From Mnemiopsis leidyi (Eukaryota > Ctenophora > Tentaculata > Lobata > Bolinopsidae), in NCBI GenBank assembly GCA_000226015.1, contig JH154188.1, positions 1 to 28,387 on the forward strand: a stretch of DNA of 28,387 nucleotides, in the 5' to 3' direction. A program made the position numbers and the translations under genes. The notes below the pieces were generated by a model, which was given only the letters and a program-made list of their open reading frames with translations, was not told the origin of the DNA and ran no database searches. Positions within the stretch are counted from its first letter, which is position 1; each line of letters begins with the position of its first letter. This document shows, one piece after another, positions 1 to 24,746 of this stretch.

Positions 1-267
1 GTGGTCGTGGCTCGCTATCACAGAAATGATTGTTGAGGCAGATCGTATGGTTACCAGTANAGGTTGATATGATGTGGTGAGGAAGTCTACAGTTGCCAGC
101 ATGAGGAAGAGTGTTTTTGCGATGGAGGGTTTTCTACGCAGATTGTAGACGAATACCATGGGGTTGAGGACGAGGGAGGTGACGAATATGACCGGCAGTA
201 GAGATCCCAGGGTGTAGTTTAGTCCTACACTCACGTTCGGGTACTCCTCGTCACAGAATATTGCCAT
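1..267 (-). CDS. Rhodopsin-like (class A) GPCR, N-terminal fragment
   Basis: Reading the minus strand from the ATG at 265-267 gives 89 uninterrupted codons that run off the left edge. The short N-terminus has two N-glycosylation sequons (NVS at 11, NYT at 17). A hydrophobic helix follows (about 20-42) with Asn35 at the usual TM1 Asn position, then a basic loop (NLRRKPS) and a second helix (about 52-68) with the LATVD pattern, Asp61 being the conserved TM2 aspartate and Pro69 following. These are class A GPCR hallmarks; ligand and subfamily cannot be told. Codon 70 is ambiguous because base 60 is N. The start is chosen because nothing upstream continues the frame convincingly and many invertebrate GPCRs have single-exon coding regions. 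It is divergent to the large MAM gene on its right, or lies inside an intron of it if that gene has exons further left. Confidence 0.75.
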   Translation of the reverse strand, partial: MAIFCDEEYPNVSVGLNYTLGSLLPVIFVTSLVLNPMVFVYNLRRKPSIAKTLFLMLATVDFLTTSYQPXLVTIRSASTIISVIASHDH

Positions 268-1391
268 GGTTACTTCAACCCTGAGTGAGAAGGGTTATTA
301 TATCAGGGATTTTATTGAGACGAAATTGCTCAAAATTCATGAAAATTGAAAAATTTGACTGATTCAGTTGCTTGCTCAAATCAATTGCTCTAAACTGCTA
401 AAAATTCAACAATCAGGAAAAATGAAAACAGTAAAACTTCTCGATATAGAGAGCGATCCAGCTAAAGTATCTACTAAAACACAGAGTCCAGCCTATCAGA
501 GCTAGAAGTCAGATACGCGGCCAGGTATGGTCGGTAGTCAAGACAGGGAGCTCGATTACTCCTCGCAATCAGATGTCCCTGTTTAGGTCACCGACACCTG
601 GTCTGTCTGCCCGATTTCTCAAATTGCAACCTTTACGGATAGACTTATTGAGAGTAATGAGTGGACAGCTTGCCAGCTTGGACTACTCAGACACAACTTT
701 GACTTAACGATTGAAATTTTAGCAAAGTAATATGCGGTCTACAAGTCATCATTTAGGGACACAAGAGCGGAAATCTTTCTAAGACCGGCTTCATAAATTT
801 ACAGCCATGTGCAAGGACGTAGTTAGAAACAAAAGAGCGATACAAAAAACGATATAAAGTTCCGAGCAACTTCTACAAAATCTTCACGTCACAACTCTAG
901 GATACATTGTTAAAACCCTGACTTTGTCAAGTGGTTGAGATTCAAGGACAAAGAAGTCAGTTGAAGGAGCAGATTAGTGGACTAACCATCTGGCTCCCTC
1001 TTATTACTAACATATGCCGTTAAATTTTATAGAATTTCCTCGTGTGATTCTGGACTAAATATCGCGCTACGGTCTTTAGATCTGTAATTAATATTACGTT
1101 TTCGTGACTCCCCGAGTTTTCATGTACTGTTCATTGTTCAGGAACTCATCCTATTCAAGATTTGTTCCCTAAATCACTCTATCGCCAAACTTCTGTAAAA
1201 CTTATCTAGATCGTTAGTCAAGGCTATATAGTATATACTGCTTGTGGCACTTTATGTACAACATGGCTCGAGGTCTATTGGTGAAAAATAAATAGCCTCA
1301 TGACCTCATTTTGCAATTACATAGATAGATTTGGCACGTTTTACTTGTAGTTTTACTCAAGGACCCCCTACTCTTACCCTCCCCACCCCAG
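268..1391. other. Non-coding stretch between GPCR start and first MAM exon
   Basis: AT-rich sequence with no exon I can recognise on either strand. In particular I do not find the signal peptide, LDLa or N-terminal MAM exon (CDFE...W...GTGP..DHT pattern, donor after a lone G) that the exon at 1392 requires upstream. Start-like ATGs and GT donors are present (for example CAG/GTATGG near 522-528) but none joins an open frame to a usable donor. Confidence 0.6.
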
Positions 1392-16729
<15,338 letters not shown>

Positions 16730-16747
16730 TGTCGTCATGACAACACC

Positions 16748-16842
16748 TGACGTCACACGTGTGACGTCATATCCGCGACCCGCCGTGCCGTGACGTCATG
16801 AAGGGACAATACTCGTGACCACGTGATGCATTCGTGACGTCA
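16748..16842. promoter_or_regulatory. Cluster of four TGACGTCA (CRE-type) palindromes
   Basis: Perfect TGACGTCA octamers at 16748-16755, 16762-16769, 16791-16798 and 16835-16842. The first two flank CACGTG to make a perfect 22-bp palindrome (16748-16769). TGACGTCA is the full consensus for CREB/ATF-type bZIP proteins. The position just after the stop codon is unusual; it could be an enhancer, a downstream promoter or a structured RNA element. Confidence 0.45.
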
Positions 16843-16877
16843 CTGTATTTGTTATTGTTTGCTTAGGTTTATTCATT

Positions 16878-17259
16878 TATCGAGATAAGAAGAGAAGACG
16901 TGTATAACTTTGAATAGTTTAATTTTATTAAACTTGTTTTATAGTTTCAACAGTATAGTTGCTCGGGTAATGCTCTCGCGTATTGAGAAGGAAACCTGCA
17001 TGTCTTCACTCCTCCTTCATCTGTTAGTTGCGACACAGTCAGTGAGGATACCGCAACTTTCTTGCTGGTTGTGGGACAGAGAGGGTTGGTTGGGGTGCAG
17101 GTTCTCTTGACAATAAGGACGATTTAAAATATTTTGTAAATTTTTAAGTTTTTAAGTATATTTTATTTTGTTCAGTGTTTATTTATACTGAGTTACCTGC
17201 AGGTACCTTTTTGTATTTTTGTGTACTTACTAAGTCAGTGTATTGTAATGTGTAAATGT
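16878..17259. repeat. Duplicated 3' flank, copy A
   Basis: Starts TATCGAGATAAGAAGAGAAG and matches 17277-17655 along its length with scattered substitutions and small indels. It stops at the run of N. Confidence 0.85.
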
Positions 17260-17270
17260 NNNNNNNNNNN
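17260..17270. other. Assembly gap (run of N)
   Basis: Eleven unknown bases separate two near-identical copies of the same sequence, so true length and order here are uncertain. Confidence 0.95.
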
Positions 17271-17276
17271 ATCATG

Positions 17277-17655
17277 TATCGAGATAAGAAGAGAAGACGT
17301 GTATAACTTTAGATAGTTTAATTTTATTAAACGTTTTATTGGTTTAACAATATAGTTGCCCGAGTAACGCTTATAATTTCGCGTATTGATAAGAAAATCT
17401 GCAAACCCCAAGGCTTCCTTTATCTGTCAGTTGCGACACGGTTGGTTAAGATCCCGCAACGTCTTAGCAGGCTGTGTGACAGACTGGATGGCGGAGTTGC
17501 AGGTTCTCTTGGCAATAAGGACGATTTAAAAATGTTTTGTAAATTTTTAAGTTTTTAAGTATATTTTATTTTGTTTCAGTGTTTATTTATACTGGGACCT
17601 GCAGGATTGTATTTTTGTGTACTTAGTAAGTCAGTGTATTGTAGTGTGTATATGT
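17277..17655. repeat. Duplicated 3' flank, copy B
   Basis: Second copy of the block at 16878-17259, including the ATTAAA hexamer (17326-17331). It differs by substitutions and small indels and continues past 17655 into unique sequence. It is either a tandem duplication or two alleles placed end to end by the assembler. Confidence 0.85.
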
Positions 17656-17979
17656 GAGACTCTCAATTTGTACGAAGTTCGTTGGCAACCTTGATTTTGT
17701 ATTTTCTCTGTTTGTAAATTTCGTTTTGTTATTGTACCTACTTCTGTAAGGACGAGTTTCATTTCTCATCATCACATATTTTGTAAATTGGGGGTCATCG
17801 TATATTTTGTATTGACAGTGGCCGTCAGTCTAACATAAATCCAGCGAAAGTATTGAATTTAAATCATGAGTTCATTAGAAACAGTATCAACATGCAGATA
17901 TGATCAGCTTCATCTTCAAATATACACAATACAAAGAATAAGATAGAAAACATTGGCAACAACTGAGCAGCTTCAGATG

Positions 17980-19143
17980 TCACGAAATAACACAACACGT
18001 GCTACGCTTCACACTACACTTAGACTGGGGTCTGACTAGAGGTTCACAAATCTGAGAGTTCTCCCGCGTCACGTGATGTGACGTCACGTTAGTCTCCACG
18101 CTAGGCATGACAGGTACCTCCTCAGGTGAGGATACTGCTTCATCTTGTAGAGGTTTAGGACTGGGTCTAGCTGCTGGGGTGAAGGATACTGTCGAAATCT
18201 TCCGAGATTTCTTCTTGCTGCTGCTGTTAGACTCGCTGTTTCCTCGAGTGGCAGCTGCTTGGGCTCCTGCTGAGAGTCCTAGTGACTGATTGTAGATACC
18301 TAGTAGAGCTGATGATGTCGAACATGTTGATTCTGTTTCTGATTCAGATTCAGCTTCCTTGAAACAATCCACATGCCAGAAATCAGATTCTATAGCCAGG
18401 ATATCGAGGACATTATCAAAAGTTTTCTTACAGACCTGACACTTGACACACTTCACATGGTAGTCTCTCTCCTCGATAGTCATAACCTGCTCCCCTATTG
18501 GCTCCCCACACGTATTACAAATCTTAGCAAAGTGTCTCAACCAACACGGCTCACAGTAGGGAACTCCACCAGTGTCTCTGAAGAAACCAGTCAGAACTAC
18601 CCCACAGTCAGTACATACAAAACACTCTGGATGCCACTTGTAGTTTAGTGCCACCATGGCGGCTGAACCAAGTGGCTTCTTGCAGTACACACATAGATCT
18701 ACAGTTTTAATCTCCTCTGGGTTTGCTAGCTTACAAGTTGAACACAAGATCTGATTGTCTTTACCAATAAAGATCTCGTCTGAAGGATCAAAGTTCCGAT
18801 TACACCCTCCACAAACAAAACATTCTCTGTGATAGAACTTGCCCCCAACTCTGATCCCGTCAGCGGTAGTAATACTTCCCCTACACACTGAACATGGTAT
18901 CTGCTGCTCCTGGAGAGTCCTGGAAATAAGTTCTAGATCAGGATCTGATGGGAGGTTGTTGGAGTCTGATGAAGTTTCGTGATGACCGTTCTCTAGGACA
19001 GGAGTGTGTTTACTGACACCTGAAGTTGGAGGGGATTCTGATGGAGTCAGAGCTACCAGGCTGTTTTCTGTGTGATTTAAAGGGGCTGGTTGGTAGAGGG
19101 ATTCTGGAACTTCTGTCTGGATCTGGTGGTCTAGATGTATCAT
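17980..19143 (-). CDS. Three-LIM-domain protein with C-terminal CaaX box
   Basis: One uninterrupted frame of 387 residues. The N-terminal 83 residues are Ser/Pro-rich and look disordered. LIM 1 spans about 84-137 (CSVC, HRECFVCGGC, CSTC), LIM 2 about 151-200 (CVYC, HPECFVCTDC, CEPC), and LIM 3 about 209-260 (CNTC, HVKCVKCQVC, closing WHVDC with His in place of the usual Cys). A Glu/Ser tract, a basic SKKKSRK stretch and the end CCVIS follow. CVIS is a CaaX box whose final Ser favours farnesylation, implying membrane anchoring. LIM domains bind proteins in adhesion, actin and polarity complexes. Three LIMs plus CaaX recall Prickle, but no PET domain is present and LIM sequences alone do not settle the family (Enigma- or zyxin-like are alternatives). 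An in-frame TGA lies just upstream of the ATG; a weak acceptor (CTTCAG) between them leaves a 5' exon possible. Confidence 0.88.
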   Translation of the reverse strand: MIHLDHQIQTEVPESLYQPAPLNHTENSLVALTPSESPPTSGVSKHTPVLENGHHETSSDSNNLPSDPDLELISRTLQEQQIPCSVCRGSITTADGIRVGGKFYHRECFVCGGCNRNFDPSDEIFIGKDNQILCSTCKLANPEEIKTVDLCVYCKKPLGSAAMVALNYKWHPECFVCTDCGVVLTGFFRDTGGVPYCEPCWLRHFAKICNTCGEPIGEQVMTIEERDYHVKCVKCQVCKKTFDNVLDILAIESDFWHVDCFKEAESESETESTCSTSSALLGIYNQSLGLSAGAQAAATRGNSESNSSSKKKSRKISTVSFTPAARPSPKPLQDEAVSSPEEVPVMPSVETNVTSHHVTRENSQICEPLVRPQSKCSVKRSTCCVIS

Positions 19144-20192
19144 GCCCTGAAGTTTACATCTTGTTTGAGATCAAAAATAGTTGTCTTGCCGATACTCATG
19201 CATATATGATGCATGAATCTTTCACTTCACTAAGTGAACAAATTGTGCTAAACTTATAGTTATATTACCAATGAACATGTATGTCAGTTTATTGTGAGAA
19301 CAATAAATCGAGACAAATAGTAAAACGCTCAGGAAGCTGAACTTCTCAAATCTGGTCCATGTAGGCGGAGAACCAGAGAAAATTATGCTCAATATCACGT
19401 CAAAGGACAATGGATAAACGATTATGACTAGAATCTAATAAAGGTGGCCCACATAACATAAAAGCACAAGTAATCGATTTAATTTAGCAGGCTTACTTAG
19501 TTACTTAACAACCACTAATGATTTTGATACGTTTAAGCAATATTATACGTCAGCGTTTGAGGTCCACAAAGAAATGCACATATTAACATATTATAGGACA
19601 AGTAAATCTGTCCATCAAGAAGCAGTGTTATGAAAAGGAGCTGTCAGACAACTCCTCAAAGCCTTGCAGCTGTTCGGGAGATGGTTTGAAATTTGCCGGT
19701 AACACAAGACCACCTGCTTCGAGATGTCTCTGACTTTCTCTGTCAATCATAACATGAACGTGTGGAGAGAGTAGTCCACGGTCAAATTTTATTAGCTTTT
19801 CTCATCAAATATTAGTATCACACCGCTCAAATATCTAAGTAGTGGCAGATTTGTGTTTTTATAAAATAGGTTTTTTTGAGGATCTGTTAAGTCTCTGTTG
19901 TACTTGTAGAACTGAAGCTCACATTGACTATAATATCTGCTGTAGAATTAGATTGACAATTTTACACGCAGCAAGGTAAACTCCATGGTAAATGGTGGAT
20001 GAAACTAGAACTAGAAAGTAAAGAGTTACGGTAATGATAATTCTAATAATCAAGCCACAATCGGAAAACGGAAGGTAACAATTTTGCATCACATCTATAT
20101 GTTCAAGACGTATACAACTTAAGCTATTAATGCTAAGCACCTGCTTTATCTGTGTACAAAGCAGTGCTTGTTTTTAGATGATGTAAAGCGCT

Positions 20193-20206
20193 GTTTCCAT
20201 AGCAAC
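20193..20206. promoter_or_regulatory. X-box-like motif (RFX type), proximal
   Basis: GTTTCCATAGCAAC: an inverted repeat of half-sites separated by AT that fits the RYYNYY-N(1-3)-RRNRAC X-box consensus bound by RFX factors. It lies about 1.05 kb upstream of the LIM start codon. Confidence 0.4.
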
Positions 20207-20638
20207 TAGTGAACAATTAAGTGCCGGATAACCGCAACCATTAATTACCAATTCGCTTCGTAGAGTTTATCATCATTAGGTTACCTCAGTTTGTTTCATG
20301 CAGTTTGTTTCATGCACATAACAATTGGTTTTACTAAAGCAAAAACACAATGCATATTTTCTGAATCAAATGTTGAAGTAAGCTTAGATATATGTTATTG
20401 GCAGAAATATACCTAGTTTACTTATATTTTCATAGCCATGATATGCCTATGGTATATCAGTATCACTGGAACCTCAACTATGGCCCCTTTATGGTCAATG
20501 GCAGTTGTAAATATTGCAAACGCAACGAAAACGATACACTGATACAGAGAGAATGAAGATGCATGGTCGCTGCTTTTAATATGTACATCAGCTGGTAGCC
20601 AGTGCCTGGCTCATGACTCGACAGCAGCCCCTGTCCTG

Positions 20639-20652
20639 GTAACCATGGCAAC
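20639..20652. promoter_or_regulatory. X-box-like motif (RFX type), distal
   Basis: GTAACCATGGCAAC: half-sites GTAACC and GGCAAC (GTNRCC/RGYAAC) with an AT spacer, about 1.5 kb upstream of the LIM start codon and 446 bp from the other motif. Confidence 0.4.
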
Positions 20653-22415
20653 AAATAATTTATGTTTACTAATTCCAGCCCGGTTTTTACCTTAACGACC
20701 GTAAATCACAGTTCCAGACGACGGGAGAAAAGGTTACTTCTAAAAGCTTCCAACATGTGGGGGTGTGTATGAAACCGGTATCAAGTTTACCGAAGCTTTT
20801 CTGAAAGTGGGAACACAACACCACTAAAATGCATTGTGTATTCACAATATGGATATATTTAGAGAGCTATATAACTATCGTCCGATCTCATGCTCTCCAA
20901 AACAAAAGAGAACTTTGACACAGCAGTAACAGAAAGCTAATGTCAAGTTTTATCCGATTTACTTTTAGTTGGCAAAAAACCTCAACCTGCCCTACTAGCT
21001 TAAACGAACTGTCTGGTTTTAGCAGGTAAACAAGGTAATAGAAACAAACGACAAATTTGGAATGACTGGTGACTAGCAGGAGAGCCAGCAGTCCTAAAAC
21101 TAATTTACAAAGAGCTCTAACTCCGAATGGATCGAGATTGCAATGCCCATATGAGTATGACCCGTGTTCTAGCCTTGGCGACTTCGTGAGTTTATGTCAC
21201 TGTCAGGGCAAAATAAAAATACTCACAAATTTTATGATTATCTATTAATCGGAGCAACTCGAAAGAAGCTGTCATACCGCATACTCACAGTCACATACGA
21301 TGAGTTCATTGTAATAGTGACGATATGCAACGAAATTTGAAAAACATATTAGAACCGCGGCCGCTAGGACATTTTTATCAATTTTGAGAGTCGGGGCCGG
21401 TGTAAGTGAATTTGATGCCCTGGCAGTTTTGCTACGTTTGCCGGTTCTATGTAATTTTGATGACAATTAATTATCCACAATCGAAAAATGACCTTTGAGT
21501 TGGAGAACGGCAAATGCAGACCTCGGATTACAAATCCTCCTTTCTGAGATAAAACACGGCCGACTAGCTTTGCAGTGTCACCTACTAAATCTTACATGAT
21601 CGGCAATTTTTGTTACCATGACTCAAACTCAGCTTATTGGTGTGATTTCTCCCATATCTTCTGAAAAAAGAGTGGTAGATCCATGTTTAAAAATCGACTG
21701 CTGCCTGGCTTACCGTGCACCAATTTATCAAATCACTTAATTCCTAACCTTTTTGCTTCCATCGCATTCAAATTCGATTAATTAACCTTTGATTCAATCA
21801 ATTAAAGTGGAGATATGACACTTTCATGTAGGTCTCTTTTCTGTCATTCCTCTGGCTGGCCAACCAAGTAAGACGATTTGATTAAAATATGAATGGAACA
21901 TAAAACATTGACTTTCAGTGATATAATTCCAACATGAACAATATCAATATGTCACCCTGGATATCATGTAACCGTTGATCAAGCTAATAATCTAACACAG
22001 TCAAATTCTACAATCAGATATCGTATGGAAATCATAACTTAGTTACCGTGCTACCAACATGAACCAAACTAAATTAACCTCCAAATACTTTACGGTTATA
22101 AATAAATGAGAATAGTAAAAAACGTATTATAGTTCTTGAAATCTTTTACAGCAAAGGCTGTCTCAATAAGTTAGATATAAAAATACTACTTGTGAACGTC
22201 TGAATTCTATAAATCAACTTTTAAATCAGTAAATAATTTATCAAGCGAATAATTTAAAATAATTTAAATACCAGTGGAAAATCACCAGGTTCTACAATAG
22301 AATAATAATGATTTGTTTCATCAATAAAACGTGTAGTATAAAACGTAAAAACACAGGCGATACAAAACGCGAACCACCCAGCCAACTCTAACACAGCACT
22401 TCAAATTTCACACTT

Positions 22416-22421
22416 TTTAAT
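22416..22421 (-). terminator. Candidate polyadenylation hexamer of the ALDH gene
   Basis: ATTAAA on the minus strand about 213 bp after the stop codon. No AATAAA was found on this strand between here and the stop. A hexamer alone is weak evidence. Confidence 0.25.
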
Positions 22422-22633
22422 CGAACACATCTACCCCTTAAAAGACCATAAAATAAATACCCTGGTATAGGAGTCTGTAATACTCTCCAGTAAATCTGAC
22501 CCTCCACTTAACAATGACAAAATTGTCCAACACACCACAAAAAGTCCACAAGTCCACAAGAAGTTCACGAAATAAACAAGCATCCTAAAAAGTCCTGACT
22601 CCTCAGTGCTGTGTTAAGAGAGAGAGAGGGTGT

Positions 22634-24746
22634 CTAGTTCGCGAAAGTGTCTCCGGGGGGCATGACAACAACCTTGTTGTTGTAGCAGTGCCTGTTGATG
22701 GTGTACCCGGTGCCTTGTACCAGACTGTTCCACTTCCTCCTGTCGTACTCCTCACACCAAACTTGTTTGTTGTTCTCTACCCCTTCTTTCGTTATCACGT
22801 GACATCCTGCAATATGTGTGTTGGAGAGAGATTGTGATTCATTGAGATTAAGTGAGCGAACGGTGTTATGATGTCACTGACACTGGGCACAGTAATTGTA
22901 AAAAACTGTTTTATGCACGACGCGTGAAACATGATATTTCAGCTCCACAAATCGTTTCGACCAACATTGATTGGTAAAAACATCGAGGAAGTGGAACAAC
23001 CAGGGTTCAACAAACTGTTACAAAACACAAAAGTAGCATTTCAACAGATGTACTGACCCTCAACAACCAGAGTTATACAAACTCTTACAAAACACAAAAG
23101 TAGCATTACAAACAGATGTACTGACCTTCAACAACCAGAGTTATACAAACTCTTACAAAACACAAAAGTAGCATTACAAACAGATGTACTGACCTTCAAC
23201 AACAAGAGTTCAAGAAACTCTTACAAACACAAAAGTAGCACTACAACAGATGTATTGACCCTCAACAACCAGAGTTCAAGAAACTGTTACAAAACACAAA
23301 AGTAGCACTACAAACAGATGTACTGACCTTCAGGGTACCCGAAGTACCAGACAGCTTGCACGTGTTGATGTTGGGCTAGTGCCAGGGAGAGAGGGGACTG
23401 AGACCCGTACACCATGTTCACAACTCCTCCCGGGATATCACTAGTAGCTATCACCTGGAGTTGAAGTGAAAAGTTGAGAGTGCTGAATCCGGTTGAAAAC
23501 AGAAAAGGAGCCCAGGCTGTTTAGATAAAAATTTAAATTGATGAGCTCACGGAGCCGGGGGGGTCAATAGCAGGTTGAAGATAAAGCAATTTTTCCCTTC
23601 CTATTCTAAGAATAGTAGACTCACCTGACAAAGATCGGCAGCAACAAGAGGGAACTTATCGCTAGGGAGAACAACCACGGTGTTTCCAGCAGCAATAGCA
23701 GGTCCCAGGAGAGAACACAGCCCTAACATGGGCCACTGGGAGGGAGCGGTAATCCCGATCACTCCTACCGGATCTTTCTGCTCCCAGGGGGAGGATGTGA
23801 ACTTGTCGGCCCAGGCAGCTGCCATGAACAGTCGTTGTAATGATGTGTCCACCTGAGGGTGAGTCTTCTGTAACCAATGTTTTGTGGTGCTTTTACACTC
23901 AGCTGTGAATGTTGATTTTGAAAATTATTATGGAGGAACCTTTGTTAAAAATGAGAGATTGTTTTTATTTCAATTATTGTGTCCTCAAAACAAACCTCCT
24001 GCATGCCATCGTCGTATTTCCGTCCAGTAGATTGAGCGATAACCTCAGCAAAATCTTCCTTCCTTCGGCAGATGTTTTCAGCGAGAAAGTACAGAATCTG
24101 AGACCTGTTGTACCCGCTCTTTCCAGACCACCTGAAACAGAAGAATTCATTATCAAACAATCACAGCATTTAAATAGCTTTTTTTACCCTAGAATTGTCC
24201 TTGTTAGGAGCAACTTTTAACAAATTTACGATGCTCAACACCAACGATCGATCAGGAACCTATTTGTAGTTCTTGCAAAAACCTTAACAACAATCGTTAA
24301 AGGACGTTTTATAATTCTAATTAAAACTTACCCGGGGAAAGCTTTAGCCGCGGCCTCTACAGCATCCCTTATATCCTTCTTGTTAGCGTCAGGTAGAGAC
24401 CCAAGTACTGCCCCTGTTGAACTTAGTACTGTTCTGTAAGAGTCGTTCGCAGAACGCTTCAGTACTCCGCCAATAAACAGTTTGATCGTCCTGTTTACAC
24501 TGTCAAAAAATAAACAGACGTTAGCATTCTTGGTAGGAAATGATCTCTAACAATGAGTCGTAGCAACAACCTCGCTCTTCTTTGATTAATAACACAAAAG
24601 GTTTCCGATTCCTGGCATTTAGATTCAAGCAAGAGGAATGCAGCCCCCCTCCTTAAACACTCACCTCTCCTCAGGATCTACTGTAGGTTTGTCTGACGGC
24701 AAAGCTGGGGACGTCGCTTTTCCGAAGTTCTTCACAAGGCTCGGAT
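22634..24746 (-). other. Linker and truncated second ALDH domain with ALDH16-type C-terminus
   Basis: After a linker exon (24665-24746), KLFIGGVLKRSANDSYRTV starts a second ALDH N-terminal domain. It continues with GYNRSQILYFLAENICRRKE, LQRLFMAAAWADKF, DPVGVIGITAPSQWPMLGLC, GPAIAAGNTVVVLPSDKFPL and TSDIPGGVVNMVYG, and ends with VQAVWYFGYPEG plus a last exon rich in Asn/Lys. No second catalytic half follows, as expected for ALDH16. Confidence 0.85.

Larger units (their letters stand above)
16730..17259 (+). other. 3' flank / likely 3' UTR of the MAM gene
   Basis: Non-coding after the TGA. The first 115 bp are dense in TGACGTCA elements. An ATTAAA polyadenylation-like hexamer occurs at 16927-16932, about 200 bp after the stop; no AATAAA was seen nearby. 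The downstream part reads T-rich up to the assembly gap. Confidence 0.5.
19144..22415. other. Intergenic stretch, no gene recognised
   Basis: About 3.3 kb, AT-rich, between the LIM gene start and the 3' end of the ALDH gene, both on the minus strand. Small open frames (for example 19928-20140 minus and 21272-21466 minus) show no domain, no codon bias and no splice context. I looked for a PET-domain exon upstream of the LIM gene and did not see one. It contains two X-box-like motifs and a 14-bp direct repeat (CAGTTTGTTTCATG at 20287-20300 and 20301-20314). Confidence 0.55.

Noticed and set aside
1331-1391. Open frame extending left of exon 1, which could suggest a start codon near 1331
   Set aside because: This stretch is the T/C-rich acceptor tract of an intron, and the ORF begins at a non-ATG codon (TTG); sister repeats have an acceptor at exactly this place.
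16910-17110. 66-codon frame after the MAM gene
   Set aside because: It sits in the duplicated 3' flank, and copy B does not keep the frame.
19928-20140. 70-codon minus-strand frame with a hydrophobic middle
   Set aside because: AT-rich, no family resemblance and no neighbouring exons; hydrophobicity follows from T-rich codons.
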